A stretch of DNA of 64,000 nt from NCBI RefSeq assembly GCF_900142535.1, contig NZ_FRBE01000005.1:62001-126000 (forward strand). The letters run 5' to 3'. The translations under genes were made by a program, and so were the position numbers. Shown in pieces: positions 1 through 8,800 of the stretch. The first letter of the stretch is position 1, and each line of letters opens with the position of its first letter. This DNA is from Fibrobacter sp. UWEL (GTDB taxonomy: Bacteria; Fibrobacterota; Fibrobacteria; Fibrobacterales; Fibrobacteraceae). Under the pieces are notes generated by a model. It did no database searches. It worked only from the letters and a program-made list of their open reading frames with translations, and was not told where the DNA came from.

Positions 1-1
1 T

Positions 2-181
2 GGTGTATTCTATCTGAAATTCAGGAATTATCCTGCAAGCCATGACGAAATTTTTAGAAGTTTCCCTGGTATCAGCATTCCAGAACGAAGCAAAAACGTT
101 GACCAGTTCGTACAAAAAGTGGATGACTACATCAATGCAGTCACCCGTATTATTGACGAAGTGGATAAGCTAGACGTTTAA
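2..181 (+). CDS. C-terminal fragment of an unknown protein
   Basis: An open frame enters from the left edge and ends at a TAA at 179-181, giving 59 codons. The peptide is mixed and charged, with an acidic, probably helical end (VDDYINAVTRIIDEVDKLDV). No start lies inside the window and I recognise no family. It converges with the small minus-strand gene that follows; the two stop codons are one base apart and no terminator separates them. That it is a real gene is inferred from the open frame and codon pattern; its function cannot be told from this fragment. Confidence 0.6.
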   Translation, partial: GVFYLKFRNYPASHDEIFRSFPGISIPERSKNVDQFVQKVDDYINAVTRIIDEVDKLDV

Positions 182-182
182 T

Positions 183-428
183 CTAGAGAATCCGTTTTTT
201 CTTTTCCGGAAATTTCTCAACGGCCTTAACGGCGTAAACATAAAATTCATTTTCTGCAAGAATATCTCCGTCCTGCAATTCGCAGTCCAGACGGATATCT
301 AGCTCAACACCATCACGAGCCACTCTCATAAAGTTCTTGTCTCCAAGTTCCTTATTTTCAAAAAGGACATCAATGACTTTCTTGTATGTTCCGTGATGAG
401 TTGTTCCTAGAATTTCCGTGCAGAGCAT
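183..428 (-). CDS. Small protein resembling the UreE N-terminal domain
   Basis: The 81-residue protein reads like the N-terminal beta domain of urease accessory protein UreE: an opening MLCTEILG strand, a central DGVELDIRL strand and the turn LQDGDILAENEFYVYAVKA. The C-terminal metal-binding domain and His-rich tail of UreE are absent, because the frame stops soon after this domain. No urease subunit or other ure gene is visible in the window. It begins 26 bases after the stop of the DUF3300 gene on the same strand and may be cotranscribed with it. The family match is by eye, and a nickel role should not be assumed; it may be a stand-alone beta-barrel protein. Confidence 0.6.
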   Translation of the reverse strand: MLCTEILGTTHHGTYKKVIDVLFENKELGDKNFMRVARDGVELDIRLDCELQDGDILAENEFYVYAVKAVEKFPEKKKRIL

Positions 429-454
429 TATTTATCCATTTACGTTGTTAATGT

Positions 455-1633
455 TTAGCGTTTCACGCGAGTAAAGCCACCATTGCCGCCACTTGCAGGA
501 TTCTTTCTGGAAGGAGGCGTAGAGGTGTTTGTAGAAGTAAAGGGGCCGTTATCGTCCCTAGAGGACTGTCGAGTAAAGGTTGCCGGCTTTTCCTGGCGGC
601 GACTGTTCTGATCGTCGTGACGATTTTCCCAGCGGCGATCATCAGTTCGGTTACTTTCATATCGACGGTCTTCGGTACTGCGATCTTCAAATCTACGGTC
701 CTCAAACCTTCGATCATCATTGCGGCGGTCGACAAATCGACGGTCATCAATCCTTCGGTCATTCAAGCGGTGATCTTCCAGACGACGATCTTCTTTACGA
801 CTATCACGAATCCTGGCACTGATGCCGCCTTCATCTCGGCGAGCCGGTGCAGAGGGATGTACACTGCGAACCGGTTCCATACGGCGAGGAGGCGGATTAT
901 ATCGACGAGGATGACGAGGAATAGGTCTATGGTGATACCAGCGATAATCTCTCACGAAGATATTGTGATAATCCCATTCAAACCAGCAAGAACCCCAACC
1001 CCATTCTCCAAACCAAGATCCAAGCCAAGCGTGGTGATGGTAACGGATGGAAGGATAAGCGTCCGCATACACATAGAATACCACCCTAGGATCATACACC
1101 GGCACATAGACATATTCCGTACGAACCGGCTCAATGACTATGGTTGTACCCTTTTCCACCTTGACTTGATCGTTAGTCTTTAGCTGACCATAATCATAAG
1201 CCTTTGTACGCAAGCGCTGGACGGCATCCATCACTTCGTCTTTCTGAGCGGAAACAGCATCACCCAGCTGGTCGGACCAAGTTCTGTATTTTGCCATGAT
1301 TCCAAGAACTGTCGGGAACGGAATCAAAGCCTGAACGCTAGGATCATAAGGCAAATTTGCCTTTTCCATTTCCTGAGCAAGCTGTTCGCCCTTCATATCC
1401 TTATGAGCCTGAGCCCAGTTATTTGCTCCCGGGATTTGTTCTCCGTATGTAGATGCGGTAAGTACATGCACCAGAAGCGGATCCGGATACAACGCAATTG
1501 TAGATACTAGCGTATCCAATTCGCTGGAAGAAAAATTACGGGCGGCATTTGCTGACGTTGGTAAAATCACCAAGCAAACCAGCAAGACACCCATCATTTT
1601 AGGGAAAAAAGCTTTGAGAACATTTTTCATCAT
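455..1633 (-). CDS. DUF3300 family secreted protein with Arg/Asp repeat tail
   Basis: The frame opens at 1663, but the likely start is the ATG at 1633, preceded by AGGAGGT at 1637-1643; this gives 392 residues. A signal peptide (hydrophobic MMGVLLVCLVILPTSANA) is followed by a DUF3300 domain with typical segments: TIALYPDPLLVHVLTASTYG, PFPTVLGIMA and EYVYVPVYDPRVVFY. A Tyr/Trp/His-rich stretch then leads into a low-complexity tail built on a five-residue RR-x-x-D unit, for example RRFEDRRFED. The biochemical role of DUF3300 is unknown; export to the envelope is inferred. The charged tail could bind polyanions or cell-wall material. The UreE-N-like gene lies directly downstream. Confidence 0.85.
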   Translation of the reverse strand: MMKNVLKAFFPKMMGVLLVCLVILPTSANAARNFSSSELDTLVSTIALYPDPLLVHVLTASTYGEQIPGANNWAQAHKDMKGEQLAQEMEKANLPYDPSVQALIPFPTVLGIMAKYRTWSDQLGDAVSAQKDEVMDAVQRLRTKAYDYGQLKTNDQVKVEKGTTIVIEPVRTEYVYVPVYDPRVVFYVYADAYPSIRYHHHAWLGSWFGEWGWGSCWFEWDYHNIFVRDYRWYHHRPIPRHPRRYNPPPRRMEPVRSVHPSAPARRDEGGISARIRDSRKEDRRLEDHRLNDRRIDDRRFVDRRNDDRRFEDRRFEDRSTEDRRYESNRTDDRRWENRHDDQNSRRQEKPATFTRQSSRDDNGPFTSTNTSTPPSRKNPASGGNGGFTRVKR

Positions 1634-1736
1634 ACGACCTCCTATTTTAGTTAATGTACTCAATAGTTGGATTCCTAGACCAGTAAAAAGGATTCAATTT
1701 TGGGCAAATAAGTTCCGGAAAACAACGTGACATACA

Positions 1737-1760
1737 ACACGTAAACACAAATTAACGTGT
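1737..1760. promoter_or_regulatory. Possible operator: ACACGT/ACGTGT inverted repeat
   Basis: ACACGT (1737-1742) and ACGTGT (1755-1760) form an inverted repeat with a 12-base spacer, just upstream of the cotH promoter and between two divergent genes. Binding by a regulator is only inferred. Confidence 0.25.
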
Positions 1761-1774
1761 CTTTTGAACATCAT

Positions 1775-1783
1775 TGGTATAAT
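1775..1783 (+). promoter_or_regulatory. Extended -10 promoter for the CotH gene
   Basis: TGGTATAAT at 1775-1783 is an extended -10 element (TG, one base, TATAAT). It lies 21 bases before the ATG at 1805, leaving a short leader that contains the GGAG ribosome-binding site. No good -35 box is visible, as expected for an extended -10 promoter. Confidence 0.5.
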
Positions 1784-1804
1784 TTTCTAGTCACGGAGTG
1801 TTTT

Positions 1805-3616
1805 ATGAATAAAGATTTTTCCAAGCCGAAAAACCTAGTTTCGGCGATTTTATTGGGTGCTCTCGGGATTGGGGCTCAGAACCTCAACTCAAAAAGCATA
1901 GACTTACCCATCATCCTTGTGGACACAAAGCAACAGTGTCTAGACATGAATGTCAAGGAAAAAATTCCTGCCACTATGAGAGTGCTAGACGGAAAGACCA
2001 ACTCCTTAGCGGATAGTGCCAAGGGAACTCTCTACGACATTGGAATTAAAGTCAGAGGTCAGTCCTCCGCCACCTTCCCCAAGCCGGGCTATAGCGTGGA
2101 AGTACGCGACGAAGCAGGAGAAGGCATGGACGTGAAGATGCTGGGCCTCCCCCCTGCAGACGACTGGGTATTCCATGGTCCGTATGTGGACAAGACCATG
2201 ATGAGAAATTCCCTAGCCCATTGGCTCTTTAGGCAAGCGGGCAGATACAGTCCCCGCACCATGCACTTTGATTTATACATCAATGACGTATACCGCGGCG
2301 TATATGTGCTCATCGAAAAAATCAAGCGAGGCAAGTACCGTGTAGATGTGGCTAAGCTCAAAGAAGACGAGACTACTGGCGACGACGTTACCGGAGGCTA
2401 CATCTGGGCATTTGACAAGACTGGAACAAACTCTGGCGGCGGCGGCAACGGCAATATCGCAGACGAAGGCTTCAACACCTCCGATGGTTTAAATGTCATT
2501 CTTCACTATCCTAAAAAAGACAAGATTGCCAAGGAACAGGAAGACTACCTTAAGAACTATCTGAACGAACTTGAAGCCCTGTTCAAGAACGGAAAGAACG
2601 GAACCGGTTACGAAAAATATGTGAATGTAGAATCTGCAATCGACTACGTCCTCCATCAGGAAGTAACCAACAACGCAGACTCTTACTGGTGCAGCTTCTT
2701 CCTGCACAAGGATAAAGACAGCAAGGATGGTAAGGTAACCTTAGGTCCTCCCTGGGACTTCAATCTTGCTATGAGCAACGGTTCGTCCCCCGAAGGTCAG
2801 ACCAACAATAACAACGGCGGCTGGGGCGGCGGTTTCGGCTTTGGCGGCGGTGGCGGAATGGGTAGCTCAGGAACCACTGGCTGGCAAATTGAAAATTCAC
2901 AAAAGAGTGGCGGTGGCATGGGAAGTTCCCTGAAGGCCCCCAACTGGCTCATCCAGATGTGGAAAGACAACAACTACCAAAGCGAGCTGAAAAAGCGCTG
3001 GGCCGAACTGCGCAGTGGCGTGTGGCATACCAAGACCATGGATGTTTATTTGGACTCCATGAAGGTATATCTGAAGAATGCGGCCGACAGAAACTTTGAA
3101 CGTTGGCCCAACTTGGGCAAAGCTAGCGGAACGTACGATAGCGATCCGCAGCCGATGAAATACTGCAACAAGTCAAATAGCGGATTCGGTTTTACCATGG
3201 GCGGCTACAACGCAACCACCTGGGACGGCGAAGTGGAACATCTCCGCAAGAAGATGAAAGAACGTATGGCCTGGATGGACGAGCAGCTCGGTTTTACCGA
3301 ACCCGCCAATCCTATCGTCACAGAGCCGGTCATCCATATTCCTAATGTAGAGGAAAAGAAGGATTCTTCAGTAATTGCACCCCCAACAGAATTGGTGGAT
3401 TACACTAGACTTTCCCCCACAAATTACTTTGTAGAAAACGGTTCATATCTGGAAATTCAAACAGATATGGGCGGAACATTCGCCATCATTGACTTGAACG
3501 GATCCGTCCTGTACAAGACAAAGATTAAGGCAGGAAGAACTTCTATGAAGGTTCCCGCAAAGGCAATGAACAAACACTGGATTGCCACCCTTAACGGCAA
3601 AATGTTAAGTCGGTAA
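1805..3616 (+). CDS. CotH kinase family protein, secreted, with sorting domain
   Basis: The ATG at 1805 follows GGAG and fits better than the in-frame ATG at 1757; the product has 603 residues. An N-terminal hydrophobic segment suggests export. The CotH domain shows KVRGQSSATFPKPGYSVE, DWVFHGPYVDKTMMRN, LYINDVYRGVYVLIEKI and the catalytic-type strand GPPWDFNLAMSN. A Gly/Asn-rich loop separates parts of the domain. The last 75 or so residues (ATFAIIDLNGSVLY-like beta strands, AKAMNKHWIATLNGK) resemble the C-terminal sorting domain used by type IX secretion. CotH proteins are atypical kinases. The second Asp of the usual WD-x-D strand is Asn here, so a non-catalytic or binding role is possible. 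Confidence 0.85.
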   Translation: MNKDFSKPKNLVSAILLGALGIGAQNLNSKSIDLPIILVDTKQQCLDMNVKEKIPATMRVLDGKTNSLADSAKGTLYDIGIKVRGQSSATFPKPGYSVEVRDEAGEGMDVKMLGLPPADDWVFHGPYVDKTMMRNSLAHWLFRQAGRYSPRTMHFDLYINDVYRGVYVLIEKIKRGKYRVDVAKLKEDETTGDDVTGGYIWAFDKTGTNSGGGGNGNIADEGFNTSDGLNVILHYPKKDKIAKEQEDYLKNYLNELEALFKNGKNGTGYEKYVNVESAIDYVLHQEVTNNADSYWCSFFLHKDKDSKDGKVTLGPPWDFNLAMSNGSSPEGQTNNNNGGWGGGFGFGGGGGMGSSGTTGWQIENSQKSGGGMGSSLKAPNWLIQMWKDNNYQSELKKRWAELRSGVWHTKTMDVYLDSMKVYLKNAADRNFERWPNLGKASGTYDSDPQPMKYCNKSNSGFGFTMGGYNATTWDGEVEHLRKKMKERMAWMDEQLGFTEPANPIVTEPVIHIPNVEEKKDSSVIAPPTELVDYTRLSPTNYFVENGSYLEIQTDMGGTFAIIDLNGSVLYKTKIKAGRTSMKVPAKAMNKHWIATLNGKMLSR

Positions 3617-3648
3617 TTTCCAGTCAAGAGTCTCCTAAAAACCATACA

Positions 3649-3678
3649 AAAAGACCTCGTCTTACGACGAGGTCTTTT
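3649..3678. terminator. Bidirectional terminator between cotH and glnS
   Basis: AAAAGACCTCGTC (3649-3661), loop TTAC, and GACGAGGTCTTTT (3666-3678) form a perfect stem flanked by A and T runs. It can stop transcription from both convergent genes. Confidence 0.9.
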
Positions 3679-3692
3679 AACATCTAGCATTC

Positions 3693-3709
3693 GGCCGAGA
3701 GAACGCTCT
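3693..3709. repeat. Copy of the GAG-n-GTACGCTCT intergenic box
   Basis: GGCCGAGAGAACGCTCT lies between the glnS stop and the terminator. It matches boxes at 50936-50951, 60383-60397, 60411-60426 and 60488-60502. Here the companion GACCGGAGG hairpin is absent. Confidence 0.5.
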
Positions 3710-3722
3710 GTCATCCAGCGAA

Positions 3723-5390
3723 TTACTTCGCGGGATTGAAGCTGTCCTTCAGGCCAACAGTGCGGTTGAACACCAGCTTACCCGGCTTGGAATCGTCGGA
3801 ATCCAGGCAGAAGTAACCCAGGCGCAGGAACTGGAAGCGGTCTTCCATCTTGGCGTCGGCCAGGCTGGGTTCCAGCTTAGCCAGCTTCACCACCATGGAT
3901 TCAGGATTCAGGTAGTTGTGCCAGTCTTCACCTTCGGGAACATCGGAAGGATCTTCCAGTGTGAACAAATTATCGATGAGGCGGACCTCGGCGTCTACTG
4001 CGTGTGCAGCGCTTACCCAGTGGATAGTGCCCTTGACCTTACGACCATCGGGAGATTCGCCACCCTTGGACAGCGGGTCGTATTCGCAGTGGATCACAGT
4101 CACCTTGCCGTCGGCATCCTTTTCGACGCTCTTGCAGGTCACAAAGTATGCGCCCTTCAAGCGGACTTCGCCTTCCGGCTTTAGGCGGAAATACTTCTTG
4201 GGAGGTTCTTCCATGAAGTCTTCAGCTTCGATGTACAGCTCCTTGGAGAAGGGAACCTGACGAGTACCTGCATTGGGGTCGTTAGGATTGTTTTCCACTT
4301 CAACCATTTCAACCTTGCCGTCTTCCCAGTTGTCGATGACAACCTTCACCGGGTCAATAACGGCCATAGCACGCTTGGCGCTCTGGTTCAGTTCTTCGCG
4401 GATGCAGAAGTACAAGAGGTTCACGTCCACCATGGATTCAGCCTTGGAAACACCAATACGGCTGCAGAATTCACGGATGGAGCTGGGAGTAAAGCCACGA
4501 CGACGGAAACCGCATACCGTGGGCATACGGGGGTCGTTCCAGCCAAGAACTGCCTTGGTTTCCACCAGTTCAAGAAGCTTACGCTTACTCATCATGGTGT
4601 AGGTCAAGTTCAGGCGAGAGAATTCAATCTGCTGGGGGCGGTTCTCCAGGCCAAGTTCAATAAGGAACCAATCGTACAGCGGACGATGGGCTTCAAATTC
4701 CAAGGTACAGATGGAGTGAGTAATGCCTTCGATCCAGTCGCTAATGGGATGAGCAAAGTCGTACATCGGGTAGATGCACCACTTGTCTCCAGTGCGGTGG
4801 TGAGTGCAGTGCTTGGTACGGTAGATCACCGGGTCGCGCATGTTCATGTTGGGGCTAGCCAGATCAACCTTGGCGCGGAGGCACTTTTCGCCATCAGCAT
4901 ACTTGCCGTCACGCATTTCGCGGAACAGCTTCATATTTTCTTCAACACTACGGTCGCGGTAAGGGCTGGGCTTGGAGGGTTTACCAGCATCATTGCCGCG
5001 ATATTCCTGCATTTCGTCACGGGTCAGGTCTTCAACGTAGGCCTTGCCCATTTCGATCATCTTTTCTGCGAATGCATAAATCTGGTCGTAGTAGTCAGAT
5101 GCAAAGAATTCTTCCTTCCATTCAAAGCCGAGCCACTTCACGTCTTCGCGGATAGAATCCACATATTCCACGTCTTCCTTAGTAGGATTGGTGTCATCGA
5201 AACGGAGGTTGGTGAAACCGCCGAACTTCTTTGCGGTACCGAAGTTCAGGCAGATGGACTTTGCATGACCAATGTGGATGTAACCGTTGGGTTCCGGAGG
5301 GAAACGGGTCAACACCTTGTTGCGCTTGCCGGTCTGCAAATCATTGACAATGATGTCTTGAATAAAATTCGAAGATTCAGGAATATCCAT
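3723..5390 (-). CDS. glnS: Glutaminyl-tRNA synthetase
   Basis: The 555-residue product charges tRNA-Gln with glutamine in the cytoplasm. Class I signatures are present: HIGH at residues 39-42 ([15 protein letters not shown]) and the KMSKS-type loop MMSKRKL at 266-272. The N-terminal catalytic fold ([17 protein letters not shown]) and two C-terminal anticodon-binding beta barrels match the bacterial GlnRS layout, and the length equals that of E. coli GlnRS. The ATG at 5390 is preceded by a TTAAAAA stretch and an AAAGG sequence further back. It stands alone, divergent from the primase/ATPase gene, and ends at the bidirectional terminator shared with cotH. Its presence suggests direct Gln-tRNA formation rather than sole reliance on GatCAB. 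Confidence 0.97.
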   Translation of the reverse strand: MDIPESSNFIQDIIVNDLQTGKRNKVLTRFPPEPNGYIHIGHAKSICLNFGTAKKFGGFTNLRFDDTNPTKEDVEYVDSIREDVKWLGFEWKEEFFASDYYDQIYAFAEKMIEMGKAYVEDLTRDEMQEYRGNDAGKPSKPSPYRDRSVEENMKLFREMRDGKYADGEKCLRAKVDLASPNMNMRDPVIYRTKHCTHHRTGDKWCIYPMYDFAHPISDWIEGITHSICTLEFEAHRPLYDWFLIELGLENRPQQIEFSRLNLTYTMMSKRKLLELVETKAVLGWNDPRMPTVCGFRRRGFTPSSIREFCSRIGVSKAESMVDVNLLYFCIREELNQSAKRAMAVIDPVKVVIDNWEDGKVEMVEVENNPNDPNAGTRQVPFSKELYIEAEDFMEEPPKKYFRLKPEGEVRLKGAYFVTCKSVEKDADGKVTVIHCEYDPLSKGGESPDGRKVKGTIHWVSAAHAVDAEVRLIDNLFTLEDPSDVPEGEDWHNYLNPESMVVKLAKLEPSLADAKMEDRFQFLRLGYFCLDSDDSKPGKLVFNRTVGLKDSFNPAK

Positions 5391-5631
5391 TTTTTAACCT
5401 TTTGGCTTTTTGCCTTAATTTTACGTGAAAAATGTAGAAAAAATTCCATTTTCAACGATAAAACATCTGCTGTTTAGGGGAAAAACATACGTTTCGTGAC
5501 ATGCCGCGCCCAATTACAGACAAACTCTCTCGATTTTAAGGAAAATTACGTTTTTTTGCGTAATTTTCACACGGAATGTACAACCAAGAAATGCGATTGA
5601 ATGAAAATAATCTACATTATCTTTGGATAGA

Positions 5632-5637
5632 TATAAT
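5632..5637 (+). promoter_or_regulatory. TATAAT -10 box for the primase/ATPase gene
   Basis: TATAAT at 5632-5637 ends 13 bases before the ATG at 5651, implying a leader of only about seven bases. The 260-base gap between glnS and this gene holds nothing else that I can name. Confidence 0.4.
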
Positions 5638-5650
5638 ATGAGGCTGACCT

Positions 5651-7399
5651 ATGGAAAGCGCAAGAAAAACAATTAACCTGTTCTTGAAAGGCAAGTATAG
5701 CGGAAACGAATTAAAGGCTGAACTGTATAAGGCCGGTGTTGCCGCTATGGAAGAAGGCTGGACCTTTATGGACGCCAGCTTCCAGCTGGGCGGAAAAGCT
5801 CGCGATGACGGTATGGACGGAGACGAAGTGGAACAAACCCTTCGTCGAGCATTCTCCGCCGAAAAGAGATCAACCGAACGTAAGGAAGAAGCTCCTGCTC
5901 CAGCAGCGGCAGCACAACCAGCACCCGCTGCGGCACAACCCGTAGAAGGCGCGCCCACCATGGCCATGCCTATCATCTCCCCGCTTTCCGCCGGAATGAT
6001 TTCCATGGAACAGATGCTGGCCCTGGGTCTGGATACCCAGTCCCTGGAACTGTTGCAGAACTTCAAGATTGATCCGGAAGCTCTTTCTATTCCATGGCCC
6101 GCAGCAGACTGGCGTAAGGATTTGGCAAAACTTCTGGAAGCAACCTTCGAGCAAGATGAAACCATCGAGTTCAAGATTTCCAACACCCCCAACAGCACCG
6201 AAGAGCTGGTGGAAAACATTGTTGGCCAGGACGACTCCATCAAGAAGATCATGAAGGGTCTGGATAGTCCTGAAGGTGCATTGCTCTGCATCAACGCCAT
6301 TAAGGGCGGTCAGGATGCCACAGACGAAAGCTGGCATTACCGCTATGTGGTAGTGGACAACCCCAAGATGTCCTTGGCCAAGCAGTTGGCTTACTATAAG
6401 GCATTGAACCTCCCCTGCGCAGCTCTTGTAAATACTGGCGCAAACTCCGTGCAGGCCTGGATCAAGATTCTCGCCAACGACGAAGAAGAGTATAACGAAC
6501 GCGTAGACTTTTTGTTCAAGACCTTGGACTCCCAGGGTTTCAAGGTGGACCCGTCCAACCGCAACCCCCACATGATGGTCCGTATGCCGGGCGTGCTCCG
6601 TGGTGGTAAGCAACAGTACCTCATCGGTCTGGAACAGGGCGCTAAGAACTTTAAGGAATGGCAGGAATGGGTTGAATACTCCCTAGATGGCAAGCCCCTG
6701 ATTGAGCTGGCCAGCGATAGCGAAGAAGCACCCAAGAAGGACCAGACCATCGTGGAGAACATGCTTCGCGCTGGTGAATTCTTCCTGTTTACAGCACCTC
6801 CCAAAAGCGGTAAGTCTCTCGCCCTCATGGACCTGGGTCTTTCCATTTGCTACGGCGAAGACTGGTTCGGTAATTCCACCACCTCTAATGACGTTCTGTT
6901 TATCAACTTCGAACTGACGAAGTCCGTATTCCTAAACCGTCTACACCTGCTGGGTGCCAAGCGCGATCTGACGGCCAATACGCCGAAATTTGGTTTCCTG
7001 AATCTTCGAGGAACGGCACTGTCCCCCATCGAAACCGCACAGCTCATTGCAAAGCGAATCCAGGGTGCCAAGAAACTGGAAAACCACGACTATAAGGTGG
7101 TGGTCATCGACCCTATTTCCGCAGTGCTTCACAACCCCAAGTCTACCCGACTGAACGGCGCTCCCCACCAGATTTTGATGCAGATGATCGATACCATTAT
7201 TGCCCTTACCGGCTGTGCTGTGGTATCCTGCTGCAACCTGGATGAGTATCCCTATCTGGAAGCTCGTGCAGACTCTGTCATGACTCTCACCCCTGTGGAA
7301 GGCAGCCTGAACATGTATCAGATTAACGGAAACTTCCGTGAATTCCCCAAGATGCTGGCCCGCGAATGCTCCTGGATTTACCCCAGGTTCTACGTCTAA
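5651..7399 (+). CDS. Primase-like / RecA-like ATPase fusion protein
   Basis: A 582-residue protein. Residues 1-80 are helical, followed by an Ala/Pro linker. Residues 200-345 resemble the archaeo-eukaryotic primase domain of plasmid and phage replication proteins: YRYVVVDNPKMSLAKQLAY, LVNTGANSVQAWIKI and NRNPHMMVRMPGVLRGGKQQY. The usual catalytic His of SGGKS-x-HAW is Gln here (NSVQAW), so priming activity is doubtful. Residues 375-582 form a RepA-like RecA ATPase with an intact Walker A loop (APPKSGKS, 382-389) and Walker B (KVVVIDPIS, D487). No plasmid or phage genes adjoin it; glnS is divergent, and the TrmA-like gene follows after 22 bases in a probable operon. A repair or replication-restart role is conjecture. 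Confidence 0.75.
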   Translation: MESARKTINLFLKGKYSGNELKAELYKAGVAAMEEGWTFMDASFQLGGKARDDGMDGDEVEQTLRRAFSAEKRSTERKEEAPAPAAAAQPAPAAAQPVEGAPTMAMPIISPLSAGMISMEQMLALGLDTQSLELLQNFKIDPEALSIPWPAADWRKDLAKLLEATFEQDETIEFKISNTPNSTEELVENIVGQDDSIKKIMKGLDSPEGALLCINAIKGGQDATDESWHYRYVVVDNPKMSLAKQLAYYKALNLPCAALVNTGANSVQAWIKILANDEEEYNERVDFLFKTLDSQGFKVDPSNRNPHMMVRMPGVLRGGKQQYLIGLEQGAKNFKEWQEWVEYSLDGKPLIELASDSEEAPKKDQTIVENMLRAGEFFLFTAPPKSGKSLALMDLGLSICYGEDWFGNSTTSNDVLFINFELTKSVFLNRLHLLGAKRDLTANTPKFGFLNLRGTALSPIETAQLIAKRIQGAKKLENHDYKVVVIDPISAVLHNPKSTRLNGAPHQILMQMIDTIIALTGCAVVSCCNLDEYPYLEARADSVMTLTPVEGSLNMYQINGNFREFPKMLARECSWIYPRFYV

Positions 7400-7421
7400 T
7401 TTTTAAAACAAACTAAGTACT

Positions 7422-8765
7422 ATGTATAAGCCTAAGAAGAATTTTGCTCCGAGACGCCCCGCATCTGCACCCCAAAGAGATTTTCAAAGGGGAGCTCAGC
7501 GTGATTTTTCGAGAGAAAATCCCAGAGAGAAAGCCCCTGTAGAAAAAGTTCAGAAAGTGATTCCAACTTTCGAAGACATTAAGCAACAGCTTACTGCCTG
7601 GGCTGAAACAGAAAAGATTCCGGGCAAGATTCAAGCTTGGTTTACTGCGGAAGCAAGTGAAGAAAACTCCGACTGGAGAATTCTCAAGACCTACCGCGGC
7701 GAGCACGAAGTATTTACCATCGAAGCTCCTGCAGCAGACATGAAGGCTCCTGAAATCGTCGGCCGTATTATGGAACAGCTGAAGAAGGAACATCTCCATA
7801 TCTTCAAGAAGGCTCTTCGCCAGATTTGGTTCCGTGCAGCAGGTGACGGACGTTTCGCTCTGCTGATTCAGATTAACTTGAAGGGCCGTAACTCCGCTCA
7901 CGGATACAAGACTTTCGTGGACTTCCTGGAAAGGAATTGCCCCGAGGTCATTAGCTGTCACCATATTCAATGTATGCCCGACGGCTTATTCGACCCCGCA
8001 AGCGCAGTCGCCATGCGTGTGGAAACAAAGGCCGCATTTGGTAGCGATTTTCTCCCCATTGGAGATACCGGCATCCAGATGCATGTGATGGACTGGTCAC
8101 CCCGCATTAAAGACGCCTGGTACGATCTTCCCAAGCGCATCGAAAGTGCAATTCATCCCCATCCGGAAGATTGCTTCTTTGAATTCTACTCCGGCTCCAG
8201 CTTTGTGAGTGCGGCTCTTTCTGGACTTTTCAAGAGAGTGGATTCCCTGGATTGTAGAGAATTCGCCATGATTTCTTCCAGACTGAACGCTCGTAATGCC
8301 ATTAGCGAGAACATGAAATTCCACCGCGGCCATGTGGAAGCGGAATTTTTCAACAAGTTCTTCAACAAGCCGGAAAACGAAGGTCGATGGACATTCTATC
8401 TAAACCTGCCTACCGACGAAACTCTGGCTACAGGCGTAGAACAAGCCATTGCCTCGGCAAGACCGGAACGTATCTTGCTGCAGATCGGCAATCTTGAGGT
8501 TGCAGGAAAGGAAATCAAGCGATTCCGTAGTGAAGGATACATGCTCCGCAAGAGTATCCCCCTGTACTTGGAACCTGGCTCTGGCAAGTTTGAGGTTTTA
8601 TTCCTGCTGGTTCCCGACCGTGCAGGCATTTTGGGACTCAATCCGGCGAATAAGGCCCGTTCTAGAAACGTCCAGCGTCCTCAGGAACGTGTTTCTACCG
8701 CAAAAACGGCTCAGAAAACGATTTTCAGGCAGGATGTCCCGACTTTTAAGCAAAGAAAAGGTTAA
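7422..8765 (+). CDS. TrmA/RlmD-like methyltransferase fold lacking catalytic Cys
   Basis: The 447-residue product has a basic, Arg-rich N-terminal tail (ARRPASAPQRDFQRGAQRDF-like) suited to nucleic-acid binding. The C-terminal half follows the RNA m5U methyltransferase fold: a SAM-site-like strand FFEFYSGSSFVSAALSGLF and the N-rich helix ARNAISENMKFHRGHVEAEF. However, the DPPR motif of the family is replaced by NLPTDE (328-333), and the SCNP motif holding the catalytic Cys is QIGNLE (354-359). It therefore probably cannot methylate uridine by the usual mechanism. It sits 22 bases downstream of the primase/ATPase gene. It may be an RNA-binding pseudoenzyme; a different methyltransferase subfamily is the main alternative. 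Confidence 0.65.
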   Translation: MYKPKKNFAPRRPASAPQRDFQRGAQRDFSRENPREKAPVEKVQKVIPTFEDIKQQLTAWAETEKIPGKIQAWFTAEASEENSDWRILKTYRGEHEVFTIEAPAADMKAPEIVGRIMEQLKKEHLHIFKKALRQIWFRAAGDGRFALLIQINLKGRNSAHGYKTFVDFLERNCPEVISCHHIQCMPDGLFDPASAVAMRVETKAAFGSDFLPIGDTGIQMHVMDWSPRIKDAWYDLPKRIESAIHPHPEDCFFEFYSGSSFVSAALSGLFKRVDSLDCREFAMISSRLNARNAISENMKFHRGHVEAEFFNKFFNKPENEGRWTFYLNLPTDETLATGVEQAIASARPERILLQIGNLEVAGKEIKRFRSEGYMLRKSIPLYLEPGSGKFEVLFLLVPDRAGILGLNPANKARSRNVQRPQERVSTAKTAQKTIFRQDVPTFKQRKG

Positions 8766-8800
8766 ATTTCTCTATATCAGTCAACAACTTAGGGTTTACT

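Noticed and set aside
617-1183. A 188-codon plus-strand frame opposite the DUF3300 gene
   Set aside because: It arises from the repetitive Arg/Asp codons read on the other strand; no start signal.
5651-8765. Integrated plasmid or prophage replication module
   Set aside because: No integrase, terminase, partition gene, att-like repeat or composition shift is seen around the primase/ATPase gene.
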